From: Morella rubra
Lineage: Eukaryota > Streptophyta > Magnoliopsida > Fagales > Myricaceae
Reading direction: 5' to 3'
Length of the DNA stretch: 64,000 bases
Assembly (NCBI GenBank): GCA_003952965.2
Contig: CM025849.1
Location: 29,506,464-29,570,463 of the forward strand
Shown one piece after another: positions 12,285 to 24,677 of this stretch. Below the pieces are notes generated by a model that saw only the letters and a program-made list of their open reading frames with translations, did not search any database and was not told the origin of the DNA. Each line of letters opens with the position of its first letter. The stretch's first letter is position 1. Both the position numbers and the translations under genes were made by a program.

Positions 12285-12670
12285 CCCAGGTGGAGTCATT
12301 AATGAGAATTTTGATGCGGCTATCATTGATAAGTTTGCAATAGCGGCAGCCATTTTTCGGGATCATACAAGCAAAGTAGTTCGTAGAGTTCTGCCCAAGA
12401 TATCAGCTTTGGAAGGAGAAGATAAAGAAAGTCTCTTTGCGTAGACCGAGCTGCTCAACAACGATACATGAATCTCATTCGGGCAGGGGATTAATGCCAT
12501 CCAACACTCCAACTCGAATGTTAACCGGCGAATTGACCATATCATTCAGGAAAAATCAAATTCTCAATTTTCATCATGGATAGTTCACAACATAATTCCT
12601 AAAAGCTTGCCTATCCCGCTGATCAAGACAAAGACCCACCCTTAATTTTTGTTTTGTTTGCTTACAATTT
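12285..12670 (+). mobile_element. L1 LINE 3' fragment with RNase-H-like domain, in copy A
   Basis: Plus-strand remnant of the RVT_3-type RNase H found at the end of plant L1 elements. Readable pieces are PGGVINENFDAAI, then AAAIFRDHTSKVV, then a piece resembling INAIQHSN followed by RRIDHIIQE. An in-frame TAG and a deletion relative to copy B break it. A TTTTTGTTTTGTTTGCTTAC stretch marks the old 3' end. The 5' end of the LINE is absent. Confidence 0.7.
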
Positions 12671-13084
12671 CTTCTAAACTATTGAGGTTTTTAAACTTCA
12701 ACTGTTGACCTAAATTTTACATCATTTTGACAAAACTAACTTGTTTAAAAAGATCATTATTTTTTGTATTCAATAAAATCTTTATTTCACTTAACCAAAA
12801 TAACAATTTTGGTCTAAATTAACAGTTATGTATGCAAATTATAAATAATTTGTAGTTGAATGGCAAAATCTAACAAAAATGGCAGTCTAGGTGTAAAGTG
12901 TTAGAATCCTAATGGTCAGAAGTGAAATATGTAATTTTTTTCAAAAAAAAAAAGTAGAGTTGATTCTATTAGAATTTTTAAACCTAGATTTTTTTTGGAT
13001 TTGTGAAAAATATATTTAAATTAGTAAAAAAAGTGTCAAAATTTGTAAAAAACGTATTAGAGTCGATGAAAAATGCTGAGAGTA

Positions 13085-13400
13085 TGTGAAATAGTGATTG
13101 TCACGCATCCAAACAGAGGCTAGCTCATTGGAAAAGCCCCTCGTTATTATCTTTAGCCAATTTTTTTTGTTCTTAACAAAGGCCCATAAAGGGCTAAACA
13201 GGGTGTCTGTTCCATCACAATTAAGCAAAAACAAAGAACCAAACGAAATAGCTTTGAAGCCCACTTGGCCAGGGGGCAGGAGGCGGGAGCCTTCGAAACA
13301 GAGAGCACGGTTTGCCACAATAATTGGGTACTAAACTTTTTGCTCCTCCACGGTGGAGTTAAGAAAGCTCGGAAGCCCGCGGCTAGCTGCGCGACGGCCC
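13085..13400. repeat. Conserved GC-richer block shared by copies A and B
   Basis: This stretch and 25555-25860 stay closely similar while the AT-rich DNA on both sides has drifted further. It includes AACAGGGTGTCTGTTCCATC and the CTCGGAAGCCCGCGG segment. Frames of about 70-100 codons exist on both strands in both copies, but they are not consistent in reading and show no domain. I cannot say whether it is a transposon part or a conserved non-coding element. Confidence 0.45.
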
Positions 13401-13592
13401 CAATACTCCTTCCCTAACTGTTTTTCTTTTTCTTTTTTGAGGATTGAAAACGTTTTTTTTATTTTTTTTCAGAATTGTTTCTAATCCAACATGATGAAAT
13501 GAACTATGTTTGGTTACATTTTCGATTTTATTAGGGTTTGTGAAAAAGTATGCGGAACCATGATTAGATAGAGTTTTTTAGATTTTTATAAA

Positions 13593-13977
13593 GATAAATA
13601 CATTTACATCCTTCATTATAAGGTTTTAACACTTTGTATATAACTATTATTTTTGTCACATTACACTTACCAACTATTAATTTCAGACAGTTTGAATCTC
13701 CGTTAAAATTTTCAATCAATTTTGACTATAAATGATTTTTGGCTTGTAAAGTTAGGATTTTACCTTTATAAAATGAATCACTATCAAGAAAATTATTACG
13801 ATAAAATTTTTCTTTTGAGCACAAAAAAATTATCTTCCGTTCAAATTGATAGAAAAATTTAACGGATGGTACAAAGTATCTGAAATCAATAATTGGTAAA
13901 TGCAATGTAACAAAATAATAGAGTAGTGCAAAGTATCAAGACTCTCAAAGTTGGAGAGTGTTAAGTGTATTTATTTC
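13593..13977. mobile_element. Foldback MITE, family 1, copy in segment A
   Basis: AT-rich foldback element. The left end reads AAATACATTTACATCC and the right end is its inverted form near GAGTGTTAAGTGTATTTAT. The same family recurs at about 26040-26369, 37050-37382 and 55690-56022, each about 330-385 bp and non-coding. Inverted ends extend over 60 bp or more. Boundaries are approximate. Confidence 0.6.
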
Positions 13978-14885
13978 TTTTTTAATATAAAATTTATCAA
14001 AAAATGAAGAGATCGGATGATTTAATGGAGTTTCTAAATATTTTTTTGATATAAAATATATTAAAATTTATTCAAAATTTTAGAGATGGATGAAAATATT
14101 TTGGGAGAATTTTTTTTTTTTTTTTCAATTTTCATAACCAAAAAAAAAAAAATTAGAATTAAAAAAAAAAAAAAAAACTTATCCTTGACAAATATGTCAT
14201 TAACTACAGGAAAAATCTAGAAAAAGGAACGAAAATTACTACAATATAAATAAGATAGGCAAAGAGTGACATATAGTCATTAAAAACACCCACCCAGCAA
14301 AACTTCCACCGAATGAGAGGAGGGATTTGTTTGTCTGAAGTAATTGGTGGGGACCGGTGGTGGTGGGTTGTTAACGTTAGTGATAATATAATATCAAATT
14401 TATAAATTAATTATGATATTATCTCTTTAACAGTTAACAAAATCCCGTTCTAGTAAGAGAATCAAGCTGTCATAATATGGATTTAGGAACATTTGTTTGT
14501 TGGGACTGAAGCACGGTCTATGGAGTTGCTTAACACGTACGCCGTAAGTAGGGCTTACATTAGATCCTAGATCGAGCATCATTTTAGTGTTAGAAACTGA
14601 CTGCAAACTACTTTTTAGAACTGAAACTCAGCGAAGTCTTCTTCTCTATCTCATCCCTTCTCTTCCTCTCTCTATTTTCTCGTCTTTCCTCGTTTGCTCT
14701 CTCTTCCCAAGGTATCCAATTGTCTCGAAAAATCCAGGTTTTCACCAAGAGGCATCCGTGCTTCTAAAATATACCCGACTGTTTGGATTAGGACAATTTT
14801 TTTGTATGGAATACTTCTTTATTGAAAGTGCAGTAGATTTCAACCACCCCAGGAGGAGTAATTAATGAGAATTTGATGTGGCTAT

Positions 14886-15137
14886 TGAAAGAGTCTGAGA
14901 AATTGTATATTCTATTCATAAAGAATTCTTTACAAAAGGCTTATATATATAGACAAAGGTCTGACGACCTCTAACAAATTCCTAACAACTTATATTCGGC
15001 AAGGTGTACAGGGCCATGCAGCTGTGCTACGTAACTATCGAATCTTCAATAGCTGTAGATGTCGTGGAATAGAAGATAACGTGCCTTGCTGAGCTGTAGG
15101 TGAAGACGCTGGTGGGACAGGTGTCATGGTTTCAACA
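14886..15137 (-). repeat. 3' LTR of the Copia element (252 bp)
   Basis: Plus-strand sequence opens TGAAAGAGTCTGAG and closes GGTTTCAACA. It matches 19354-19606 along its full length with about ten substitutions and one small indel, and is bounded outside by GCTAT. Confidence 0.95.
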
Positions 15138-18100
15138 AATTATAAGGCTTGTGACTTGTACGAAGAGATTGAAAAGGGTAGTGGGGTGATCGTAAGACTT
15201 GTACGAAGAGATTGAAAATGGGAAGTAGAGAGGGGCTTCGTAAGGATATCGGTCAACTGACCAGAACTCGGGAGAAAAGAGACGATGAGAGATTTAGTGG
15301 CCACCCGTTTGCGAACAAAGTGAATATCGATGTCAACGTGCTTTGTTTGCGAATGAAGAACTGGGTTGACTGATAAATAGGTAGCCCCGAGATTGTCACA
15401 CCAGAGTACAGAGGTTGCGGGAGAAAAATGTCTATCTCCTTGAGAGAGAGACTGGACCCAAAGGATTTCAGCAGTGGTGTTAACAACACCTTTATACTCT
15501 GCTTCGGTGCTGGAACGTGCAACTATAGGTTGCTTGCGAAAGCTCCAAGAAATCAGATTGGGGCCGAAAAAGACACAATAACCACCTGTAGAACGACGAT
15601 CGTCAGGGCATCTAGCCCAGTCAGTGTCGGAGAAGGCAGTGAGGTGCTAGGAGCCAGAGGAACGGAGAAAGAGACCATAGTGTGTTGTATGCCGGAGGTA
15701 GTGTAGAATGCGCTTAACCGCTTGCTAATGAGGGAGACGGGGAGTGCATGAACTGACAGACCTTGTTAACAGCAAAGGCAAGGTCTGGCCAAGTGAAAGA
15801 GAGGTACTGGAGGCTGCCAACAATGCTTCGATAAGTGGTAGGATCAACGAAGATGTCACTAGCGTGAGCAGAGAGCTGAGTGGTGGAGGCAAGGGGAGAT
15901 GAAACAGATTTGGCAGTGAGCATGTTGGAGTGGCATAGGAGATCATGGATATATTTCTTCTGGGAAAGGAGAAGACCAGTGGAAGAGCGATGCACTTCAA
16001 GACCAAGGAAATAGGAAAGATCACCCAGATCTTTAACGGGGAAAGCAGTGGCAAGGTTGGAGATGAGGGCAGTGACAGCGGAGGAGCTGGACCCGGTGAT
16101 AACCATGTCATCGACATAGATAAGAACATAGAGAGTGAGACCCGGTTGAACATAGACAAAGAGAGACGAGTCTGACTGAGAAGCGGTGAAGCCAATTTCC
16201 AGAAGATGACTGCTGAGGGGATGAAACCAGGCCCTAAGCGCTTGTTTGAGGCCATATAGGGCTTTCCGAAGCTGAAAATGATGAGACGGAAAATCGGGAT
16301 GAAGAAAGCCGGGAGGTTGACTCATAAAAACTGTCTCAGTGATCTCCCCATGAAGAAATGCATTATGGATGTCAAGTTGGCGAATGGGCCAGGTGGCAGA
16401 GACCTCAAGGGAAAGAACAAGGTGCACAGTAGTGGGCTTAACAACGGTACTGAAGGTCTCGGTGTAGTCGACGCCGAGAAGTTGGTGATACCCTTGGCGA
16501 CGAGACGGGCTTTCTGACGCTCCAAGGAGCCATCAGCATGTCGTTTGGTCTTAAAAATCCACCTGCAACCAACAAGATTATGAGAAGGGAAGAAGGCACC
16601 AACGACCAAGTGCGGTTGTCAAGAAGAGCTTGAAACTCAAGCTGCATCGCATGACGCCACTCGGGGTATTTGGATGCCTCAGTGAAGGAGAGGGTTCCTC
16701 TGAGATAGAGAAAAGAGAGGAAACATTAGCACGAGGTGGCCAGAGGATGGTGCCATCAGTGTGTACTTTGGGTTGAGATATATTATGAGAAGACCGAGTG
16801 GATATTTTTGGAGGTGGAGGAGGGGGCACAGGAGAGGGAGACACCGAAGGAGATATAGGAGAGGAGACCAAAGGAGACACAGGCTCAAGGGGAGGTAGGG
16901 GTTCGGGAGAAGGAAGGACAGAGGTAGAGGCAGGCGTGGAGGTAGAGGATGGTGAGGAGAGCACAGGAGATTGAGGAGAAAAAAGACGTAAAGGTAGTAA
17001 AGCAAAAAGAGAAGAAGGGGAGTGTGGCAGGGAGGGGACAATGTGAAAAAGAAAAGAATACTCATCAAAGATAACATGGCAAGTGACATGGGTGCAACCG
17101 ATGGGTATATGATGGCAGAGATATCCTTTATGAAGGGCACTGTAACCCAAGAAGGCACACAACAGAGCACGAGGTTGGAGTTTGTTGGAGCTATAGGCAC
17201 GTAGGTGGGGCCAACATGTGCAACCAAAGGTACGAAGAAAAGTGTAATCAGGATGAGATTTGTAGAGACGAAAGTAAGGAGAGGTGTTGGCAATAGTCGG
17301 GGAAGGCATTCGGTTTATTAGGTAGACCGCAGTGTGAAAGGCTTCGGGCCAAAAACGTAAAGGGACAGAGGCATGTGTCAGGAGAGTAAGACCGGTCTCC
17401 ATAATATGGCGATGTTTGCGCTCAGCGGTGCCATTTTGCTGAGGCACATGATGACAAGACACGCGATGGAGAATGCCAGTAGCACGAAAATGTTTGTGAA
17501 GAGCTTGAAACTCACCACCTCAATCGGATTGAACAGATTTGATACGGCAGTCAAATAAATTTTCAACAAGTTTTGGAACTGAAGAAAAATGGCAAATAGA
17601 TCCGATTTGTATTTAAGTGTATACAACTAGGTAAAGCGACTATAGTCATCTACAAAGGCAACATAGTACCGAAAACCAAACGAAGATAAAACAGGGGAGG
17701 GACCCCAGAGGTCAGTATGCACAAGCTGCAGAGGAGCAGTCGACTGAGATGTAGAGCTGGAAAAAGGAAGGGCATGACTCTTAATGGTGCGGCAGGAGGT
17801 ACAGACTAAAGCATTAGAAGGCAGAACAAGAGCTAAAAATGACGTAACACAGACTGAACAAGCCGAAAGGTGGGATGGCTTAGGCGAGGGTGCCAAGCTG
17901 AAAGAGAGGCACGCTCGCCAATAAAAGCTTCGGGTGATGAAGGGCCAGATGAAGGGAAAACATAAAGTCCATTCTTAGTTGGCCTTGGAGAAGAGTGTCC
18001 TTGGTGATGGAATCCTTCACAAAGAACAAATCAGAGTGAAACTCAAAAAATACTCAATTATTCGCACAAAACTGTCGAACGGAAACAAGGTGTTTGGTAA

Positions 18101-19353
18101 GAGAGGGAACATGAAGTAACTGAGAAAGAATGACAGAGCGAGTAGGAGTAGAGATAGAAGAACTACCAATTTGGTGAATGGGCAGTGAAGACCCATCACC
18201 AATTTTCACTTGATCATCACCCATATACGGCTGAGAGGAGAGAAACAGATTCTGAAAATCTGGTGTCATGTGGTTTGTTGTAGCAGTGTCAGGATACCAT
18301 GCATTATCCAAAGGAGCAGCGGAAGGCAACTGAGGTCCAGGAGAGGGCAGAGCTGTGTAGTTGGCATTATAGGTGACCGATGGAGGTGGAGCAGCTTGGA
18401 AGGACTGGTTGAAACGATTGTAACAGACAAGGGCAATGTGGCCAGGTTTAGAGCAAACCTGACAAACAGGACGATTGTCAAGGAAAGGAGCAGGAGATCG
18501 TCCACCACGACCTCGACCCTGGGAACCACGATACCCACGTCCGCGATGTGGTCCCTGAAAGCCACGACCATTGTTGGGTTGAAAAGGAGAAGGTGGAGAG
18601 GGCTATTTGGATGAAATATTAGCTGAGATATCAGTGGTGAAATGGTGAGAAATGCGAGCTTCATGGGTAAGAAGATGGCTAAACAAGGAGTCAGGTGAGA
18701 TGGGATCTATACGTGTAGTAACAGAGGTAACTAGGGAGTCGAAGTCAGACCCAAGACCAGCAAGTAAATAGGTAGTGAATTCGGTATTGGATAGAGGCTT
18801 GCCAGCCGCAGAGAGAGTATCAGCAAGAAGCTTAGCACGGTTGTAGTAGACTGGGATGGTATCAGTATTTTTGCGAAGAGTGGCTAGCTGGTATTGAAGA
18901 TGAACCAGACGAGCATGAGATTTGGACGTAAACAATGTCTTAAGAGTAAGCCAAGCTGAACGGGAAGAGGTGGGCCCAATAACTTGAGCAATAAGAGGTT
19001 CTGAAAGAGAGGAGATGATGGCACTCAAGATGAACTCATCTTATTGGTGCCAAGAGAGGTAGGCAGGATTAACCATATGGTTGTCCTCAAGAAGCTGTGG
19101 TAGAGCACTGACAGAGCCATCAATGTAGCCAAAAAGACGTTGCCCATGGAAAATAAGGCAGCAATTGAGTACGCCAAAGAAGGTAGTTGTCATTGGTGAG
19201 CTTTACTGTCACCAAATGTGGAAGAGAGGAGAGGACAGGGTTAGAAGATGATGAAGCGACGAGTGTATGAGAGGGAGGAGGATTTTCCGCAAAGGGATTT
19301 TCAGGAGGAGGAGTGTCTGCCATGGATGTTTGTCTTTTAGTGCTCTGATACCA

Positions 19354-19606
19354 TGAAAGAGTCTAAGAAATTGTATATTCTATTCATAAAGAATTCTTTA
19401 CAAAAGGCTTGTATATATAGACAAAGGTCTAACGACCTCTAACAAATTCCTAACAACTTTTATTCGGCAAGGTGTACAGGGCCATGCAGCTGTGCTACGT
19501 AACTGCCGAATCTTCAATAGCTATAGACGTCGCTGGAATAGATGATAACGTGCCTTGCTGAGCTGTAGGTGAAGACGCTGGTGGGACAGATGTCATGGTT
19601 TCAACA
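19354..19606 (-). repeat. 5' LTR of the Copia element (253 bp)
   Basis: Partner of 14886-15137. It adjoins the tRNA-Met primer-binding site at 19341-19353, which fixes the element's orientation as minus. Confidence 0.95.
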
Positions 19607-19819
19607 GCTATCAGAGATATGTTTGCAATAACGGCAACCATTTTTCGAGATCATACAGGCAAAGTAGTTTGTAGAGCCTTTGAAGTTCTGCCCAAGGTAT
19701 CAGCTCTGAAAGGAGAAGCTATAGCAGGTCTTTTTACGGTAGACCGAGTTGCTCAAAAACAATACATGAATCTCATTTGGGAGGGGGATTTATTCTTTCT
19801 TTTTTTGTTAGCCCAAGGT

Positions 19820-21259
19820 TGTTTTGTAAACAATCCATAATTGATTTTGATGATAACAAAAAATTCTAAGTTTTGAAGGATTTTAGATTTTACATTATCA
19901 ATCCATTATTTCTATAATGTATTTCAAAGGATTGAAGTTATTTCCTTAATATTTTTAAGTGGACTTGAAACACCATTACACAAGTTGATAAGATTAATTT
20001 TTCATATTGTAGGTGTTTAAAGAAGTGTTGGAATGGTTTGGATGCTTTAAAGTTGAATTGGAGAAATTGCTGTCAAAGAATAAATTTTTCAGACTAAGTG
20101 TTCAATGTGTCGACACATTGAAGGCATGTGTCGACACATTGAAATACATTGCACTGTCTCCCGAGAGCAAAATTTCAGACCATGTTTTAATGTGTCGAGC
20201 ACATTAGACACACACATGTGTCGACACATGGTGCAAATTTGGAAAAATCCTGGAATGACGCCAGATCGTCCAAAATGGTTCTCAAATGACTTTTAAACCC
20301 TCCAACGGTAAAATGAAGCCACTTGATGACCGTTGAAGACCTAGGGGCTATAGAAGAACGAGATGGAGAGAGAAGAAAAAGCTTGATCATCATCGCAACA
20401 TCTAGAGAGAGAAAAAGCCAAGATCCAAAGAAATCCATTTGCTGATTCCTTCAAGTCCAAGAGCTCTCATTGTAAAATCTTCTTCTCTTGCTCATCATTG
20501 ACGACCTAGCATCCAAAGAGAGAGAGATTTCTTGAAGAAGAGACAACACACTTGCAATCAATCGTGCCCTAACTTCTAGAGAGAGAAAGTGCTTTGAAGA
20601 AGAGGGAAAACCGCATCTACCAAGAAAGCTTGTGCTTCCTACTTGCCAAACTTTAGGTTTCATTCAAGAATCTTGTCTCTTGCACTTTATTGAGCTTTTA
20701 TTTGCATATTCAGCTTACCATTTTTATTGTCGTGCGTGATTGTGGAACACTTCCTACTCGTGAGGTAGAAGAAATCCCTTGGGTTTTGGATTTGTGAGAG
20801 TGTTGGGTAAACACTTGTCCTACTTGTGAGAGTAGAAGAAATCCCTTGGGTTTTGGGATTTGTGAGAGAGTTGAAAGCGTGAGCTCGCAAAACGCTTTGT
20901 AAAGGTTCCTTAGCACCCCGGAAGCTAAGGTGTATTGCTATTTGGAAGAATAGTGAAAAGCCCAAGGAAGTCAATAGCCTTGGGGGTGGACGTAGGCAAG
21001 TGTTGGCTGAACCACCTAAAATTACGGTGTCATCTCTCTAACTCTATCTCTCTTACTTTTCAGTACATATTCATACTTGTGGAGATTTATGCTTTATCAT
21101 TATTGCTTATATTTTGCTTAGCATTATACACATTTCAGATCTTCCTTTTTAATTGTTAAAAGGGGTATTTTTTTTAGATTTGGGTTTTTATCGAAAAAGG
21201 ACTAAAGTTTTTAAAACCCAATTCACCCCCCCTCTTTCTTCTTAGAAAAACTCAATGCA
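19820..21259 (+). repeat. Solo LTR-like sequence, Copia type, inside the LINE 3' UTR
   Basis: About 1.44 kb with no gag or pol beside it. It opens TGTTTTGTAAACAATCC. It contains the palindrome TGTCGACACA three times near 20108-20228, and two direct AAGAAATCCCTTGGGTTTTG copies near 20768 and 20831. It closes with AACCCAATTCACCCCCCC, the end typical of long Copia LTRs of the SIRE/Tork kind. Edges are approximate because I could not confirm a clean 5-bp target duplication. It is best explained as a solo LTR left by recombination between two LTRs. Confidence 0.65.
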
Positions 21260-21402
21260 TTAAGGCTCGAGAATGTTTGAAGCATAAAAGAAACCAACAC
21301 GATCAGAAGTGGCTCCCCACTTAGCCAAGTGATCCTTCAATCAGAAAATTCCTCGAGACACGCCTTCAAGGAAATCACCAAATTTGCAATGGACCAACTA
21401 GG

Positions 21403-24400
21403 CTAAACCGAAGAGATCACCTCTTTGCAAAGAAGGAGAGAGTTGCACTCGAACTCCACTCGGGACCAATACTTTTTCCGAGTCAATTCCATAGCCTCCA
21501 CCAAGGCAACCACCTCTCCAACAATAGGGTTCATAGTAGCTGAGCGTTCCATGCAAGCCATACAGAGGGACTGGGAGAATCTCGAACTGAGATTGCTATG
21601 TAAGACCCATTTGGCCGACAAGCCACGTCTGAATTCAACTTCAACCAACTCGGTGCAGGTGGGTGCCAATGAAGACGAGCACCCCTATCCACCACCTCCC
21701 AAGCAAAGGTATGCTCTGCGTAATGACTCCCAATGTTGGAGATCAGCCTCCGAGTGTCCACGGAAAAATTCTCGTGAACAAGCAAGTTTCGCATCATCCA
21801 CAAATTGTCCATCACAATTGCCGCATTTAAGACAAAAGCTCTCAAGCTTCGGCTAGGTATATTGAACTCCTTGTCTGCATGCAAAATAGTTCTGATCAAA
21901 GCAGTGGAGTTTTCCAAAGTTAAAGAGTCCATCTGAATGGCCCAAAGGGATTCACGCCATGCAATGGAGGCCACATTGCACCGGACAAATAGATGAACAA
22001 TATCTTCTGATGCACATCTACATAACAGGCACTTGAAACTGTCTTCCTCTTCCCTGTGTAAATTCTACTCAATGCTCCCTTGGTTTTCAAAGCTCCAGCA
22101 ACCACTTTCCACAAGAAAAATTCTAGCCTATCCTGAATTTTCAGTTTCCACAATCTCTCCCATGATCCTAAGTCAAGCAATAATGGATTCCAAACCCTCC
22201 TAGCTTGTTCAGCTACCACCACTGATTTAACTGAGAATGTCCCGCTCCTCTCCCTACTCCAAATCCATTTGTCTGCAGCATCAGGATTAGGCACTGGAAG
22301 TTGGAGAATAAAACCCCCCGAAGTCTCAGTGAAAAGGCGGCGAATGAGACTTCCATTTCAAAGCCGCTAATGTAGAATTACCAAATTATCCACCACTTGG
22401 ACAAATTGGTCAAAAATCATGCCTTGTCTCCACTCAGGTCTACAATCCAAATGTCTTGGTAACCATGGATGCTCCCTTAAGCTCACCGTGCCACCATTCT
22501 TAGGCAGAAGACAAAGTCTCGCACGCAATTGGGGGGAGACTTTCATAATACCTTTCTAAATGCAAGATCCATAATCCGAGGCCGAAGAAGGAATACTTAG
22601 GTTCTGATGTGGATATTTGGACCCACAAGCACTCCGGGTTGCTGAAAAAGAGCCAACCTAGCTTTGCTATCAAAGCTTTGTTTGTGTCATACATCATTCT
22701 CAAGCCAATACCTCCTTAATCCTTTGCGAGACAGATGGAATCATAAGCTAGTGGGGTGAAATTCTTTTTCCTGTTTGGTGGGAAACCCTACTAAAAATCT
22801 TTCAGCAAACGATCAAGCTCTTCGCACCAACCTTTGGGGGGCAAAAACGCAGACATGCTATATAGAGGTAGAGTCGTTGCCACAGCTTTGATCAGTATGC
22901 GGCAAAAAACCTCATATTATCCGTTTGGAAGCCTTCTCCATGTCAAGCTTTATTGCAGCAAACCTCTTCTTCCCTCTCTGAGCTTTCATGGAGTGTAACA
23001 CTTCTTGGCCTAAAATAACATTCTCTTGGATGGTTCTCCTGGGAACAAAGGCTGCATGGAAAGATGAAATGAGGTGGGGAATAACACTTTTCAAACGTTT
23101 AGCCAGGATATTGGACACAACCTTGTAAGCCACATTACACAAACTCATAGGGTGGAATTGCTTTATTTTAGCCGGGTGGTCAACCTTGGGAAGAAGGACG
23201 ATGAAGTTGTGGTTCAATTGCTTCAACATATAACCCGACCGAAAAAAGTGTGGGACCATCTCAATCAAAGCCCTCCAAGAGATTATCAATAATGCTGAAA
23301 AAAGATAGTAGACATTCCGTCCGACCCTGGTGCCTTAAGCGTGCCCATTTGAAAAATGCCCCTTTGATCTCTTCGTGGCTGGGGATGGAACAAAGATCAT
23401 TGTTATCTGTTGTGGTGATAACCGAGTGGATAAGCTCCTCAAACACCCCTAAGATTCACATCATTTGAAGACTCATAAAGTCGCTGAAAATAGTTGATCA
23501 CATGACTTTCCACTTCTGCTCTATTTTGCAACTAGTTCCCTCCCTTATTTTTCAAGGCTTCAATATTGTTACGCCTACGCCTGATGATGGTTGACAAATG
23601 GAAAAATCTAATATTAAGGTCCGAAGTTGCTAACCATCGGATCCTCGATTTTTGTTTCCACAAACATTCTTCCTTCTTCAAAGCTTTCGCAAGGTCTGAT
23701 TGAATCCTTTGTTCTGCATCCCAAGACTAGTTATAAGGGGTAAGGGTCTGAATAAGTTGCAGCTGATGGTGCAGCATTTTTATTTTGATTTGAACCGAAC
23801 CAAAAATAGTGCGGTTCCACTCTCGTAGAGCTTGTTTTGTAGCTTTGATTCTTTGAACTAAGCGGAAGGAAGCTGAACCAGCAACCAATTTTTTTTCAGG
23901 CCTTGTCCACAACAGATTTGCTGGTCTCGTCACGCACCCAGCAGGATTTGAAACAAAATAGCTTAGGCCTTGAATTCATGGCTCTGCAAGTGTCTAGTAA
24001 AATGGGAAGTGATCTAAGACATGCCGAGGCAGGTTACGAATCACGGCCCTAGGAAATAAATGAAGCCACTCTCCGTTGACGAGGCCTTTGTTAAGGCGTT
24101 CACGAATTTTTTGATTCCCACTCCTTCTGTTGCACTAGTTAAAATGGGAGCCGGAACTCCCAACGTCTACTAAACCTTGATTCATCCTCAATTGAAATAA
24201 GCCATCTGTGGATGAGGAAGTGAAGGTTCTGCCTCCCCATTTCTCCTGCTGGCTTGACACGACGTTGAAATCCCCCAGAATCATTTAGGGACCACTGAAA
24301 GTCGAGGCCACGCTGTCAAGTTCCTCCTAGAACTCTTCCTTTGCAATTGGTTTGCACGGGGCATGAATGAGAGAAAGAGCCCACGGCTGAAAAGTGGGGT

Positions 24401-24677
24401 CGCCAAAAACTACAATACTGATTAAATGTTGGTTTTGGATAACCAAGTCGAAATCAAAACCCCTCCTCCAAGCTAATACCATCCCCCCTCTGAGACCAGT
24501 GGTAGGGACATCGATGGAATCCAGGAAACCCAAACTAGAAAGAATACCTGAAGATCCGGAAATTTTCGTTTCCATGATGCACAAACAATCTGGGTTAAAT
24601 TGTTTGAGCATTGCCCTCAAAGTTCTGATTGTTGAGGCTTGGGCGAGGCCTCGACAATTCCAAAAGAGCACGATCAT
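21403..24677 (-). pseudogene. L1 LINE ORF2 remnant (endonuclease, reverse transcriptase, RNase H)
   Basis: ORF2 of plant L1s encodes an APE-type endonuclease, a reverse transcriptase and often RNase H. The endonuclease start MIVLFWNCRGLAQAS is at 24677, followed by CLCIMETKISGSSG and GLRGGMVLAWRRG. The linker (SFRLVQRIKATKQALREW) lies near 23870. Reverse transcriptase blocks run from 23446 to 22912: SHEEIKGAFFKW, FIVLLPKVDHPAKIKQF, SLCNVAYKVVSNILAKRL and FAAIKLDMEKA. The frame then jumps directly to RILIKAVATTLPLYSMSAF, so the palm section carrying the catalytic aspartates (the usual FADD box, some 250 residues) has been deleted at about 22912. A zinc-binding domain piece (WKLKIQDRLEFFLWKVV) and the RNase H piece follow to 21403. 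Numerous stops and frame changes also break it. Confidence 0.85.

Larger units (their letters stand above)
11750..14115 (+). repeat. Segmental duplication, copy A (uninterrupted)
   Basis: Direct duplicate of 14317-26510. Shared landmarks in order are GAGAGGAGGGATTTGTTT at the left end, the RNase-H fragment of a LINE, the AT-rich stretch near 12760-12900, a GC-richer block at 13085-13400, a foldback MITE at about 13593-13977 and the tail GAAAATATTTTGGG near 14090. The copies differ by many substitutions and small indels. Copy A lacks both large insertions found in B, so it shows the empty state. The short 11591-11750 gap before it holds only the likely promoter side of the transporter pseudogene. 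Confidence 0.85.
14886..19606 (-). mobile_element. Ty1/Copia LTR retrotransposon fossil with two LTRs
   Basis: A 4,721-bp minus-strand Copia element, flanked by the 5-bp target duplication GCTAT (14881-14885 and 19607-19611). The 5' LTR is 19354-19606 and the 3' LTR 14886-15137. The primer-binding site is at 19341-19353 (plus-strand TGCTCTGATACCA, complementary to initiator tRNA-Met). Parts in order are gag (19323 to about 18600, with a zinc-knuckle remnant near 18450), protease (about 18330-18050), pre-integrase and integrase (about 17900-16700), reverse transcriptase (about 16650-15715, with the Y-V-D-D box) and RNase H (about 15520-15250). The domain set is complete but the coding region is broken in several places. 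The LTRs differ at about 4% of positions by my count, which suggests insertion within the last few million years at usual plant rates. It interrupts the LINE fragment in copy B. Confidence 0.95.

Noticed and set aside
13016-13334. Frames of 78-100 codons on both strands in the conserved A/B block
   Set aside because: Frames in copies A and B end differently and encode nothing recognisable, so coding is not supported.
15945-17558. Plus-strand frames across the Copia element
   Set aside because: They are opposite-strand shadows of the pol region; the domain signatures are all on the minus strand.
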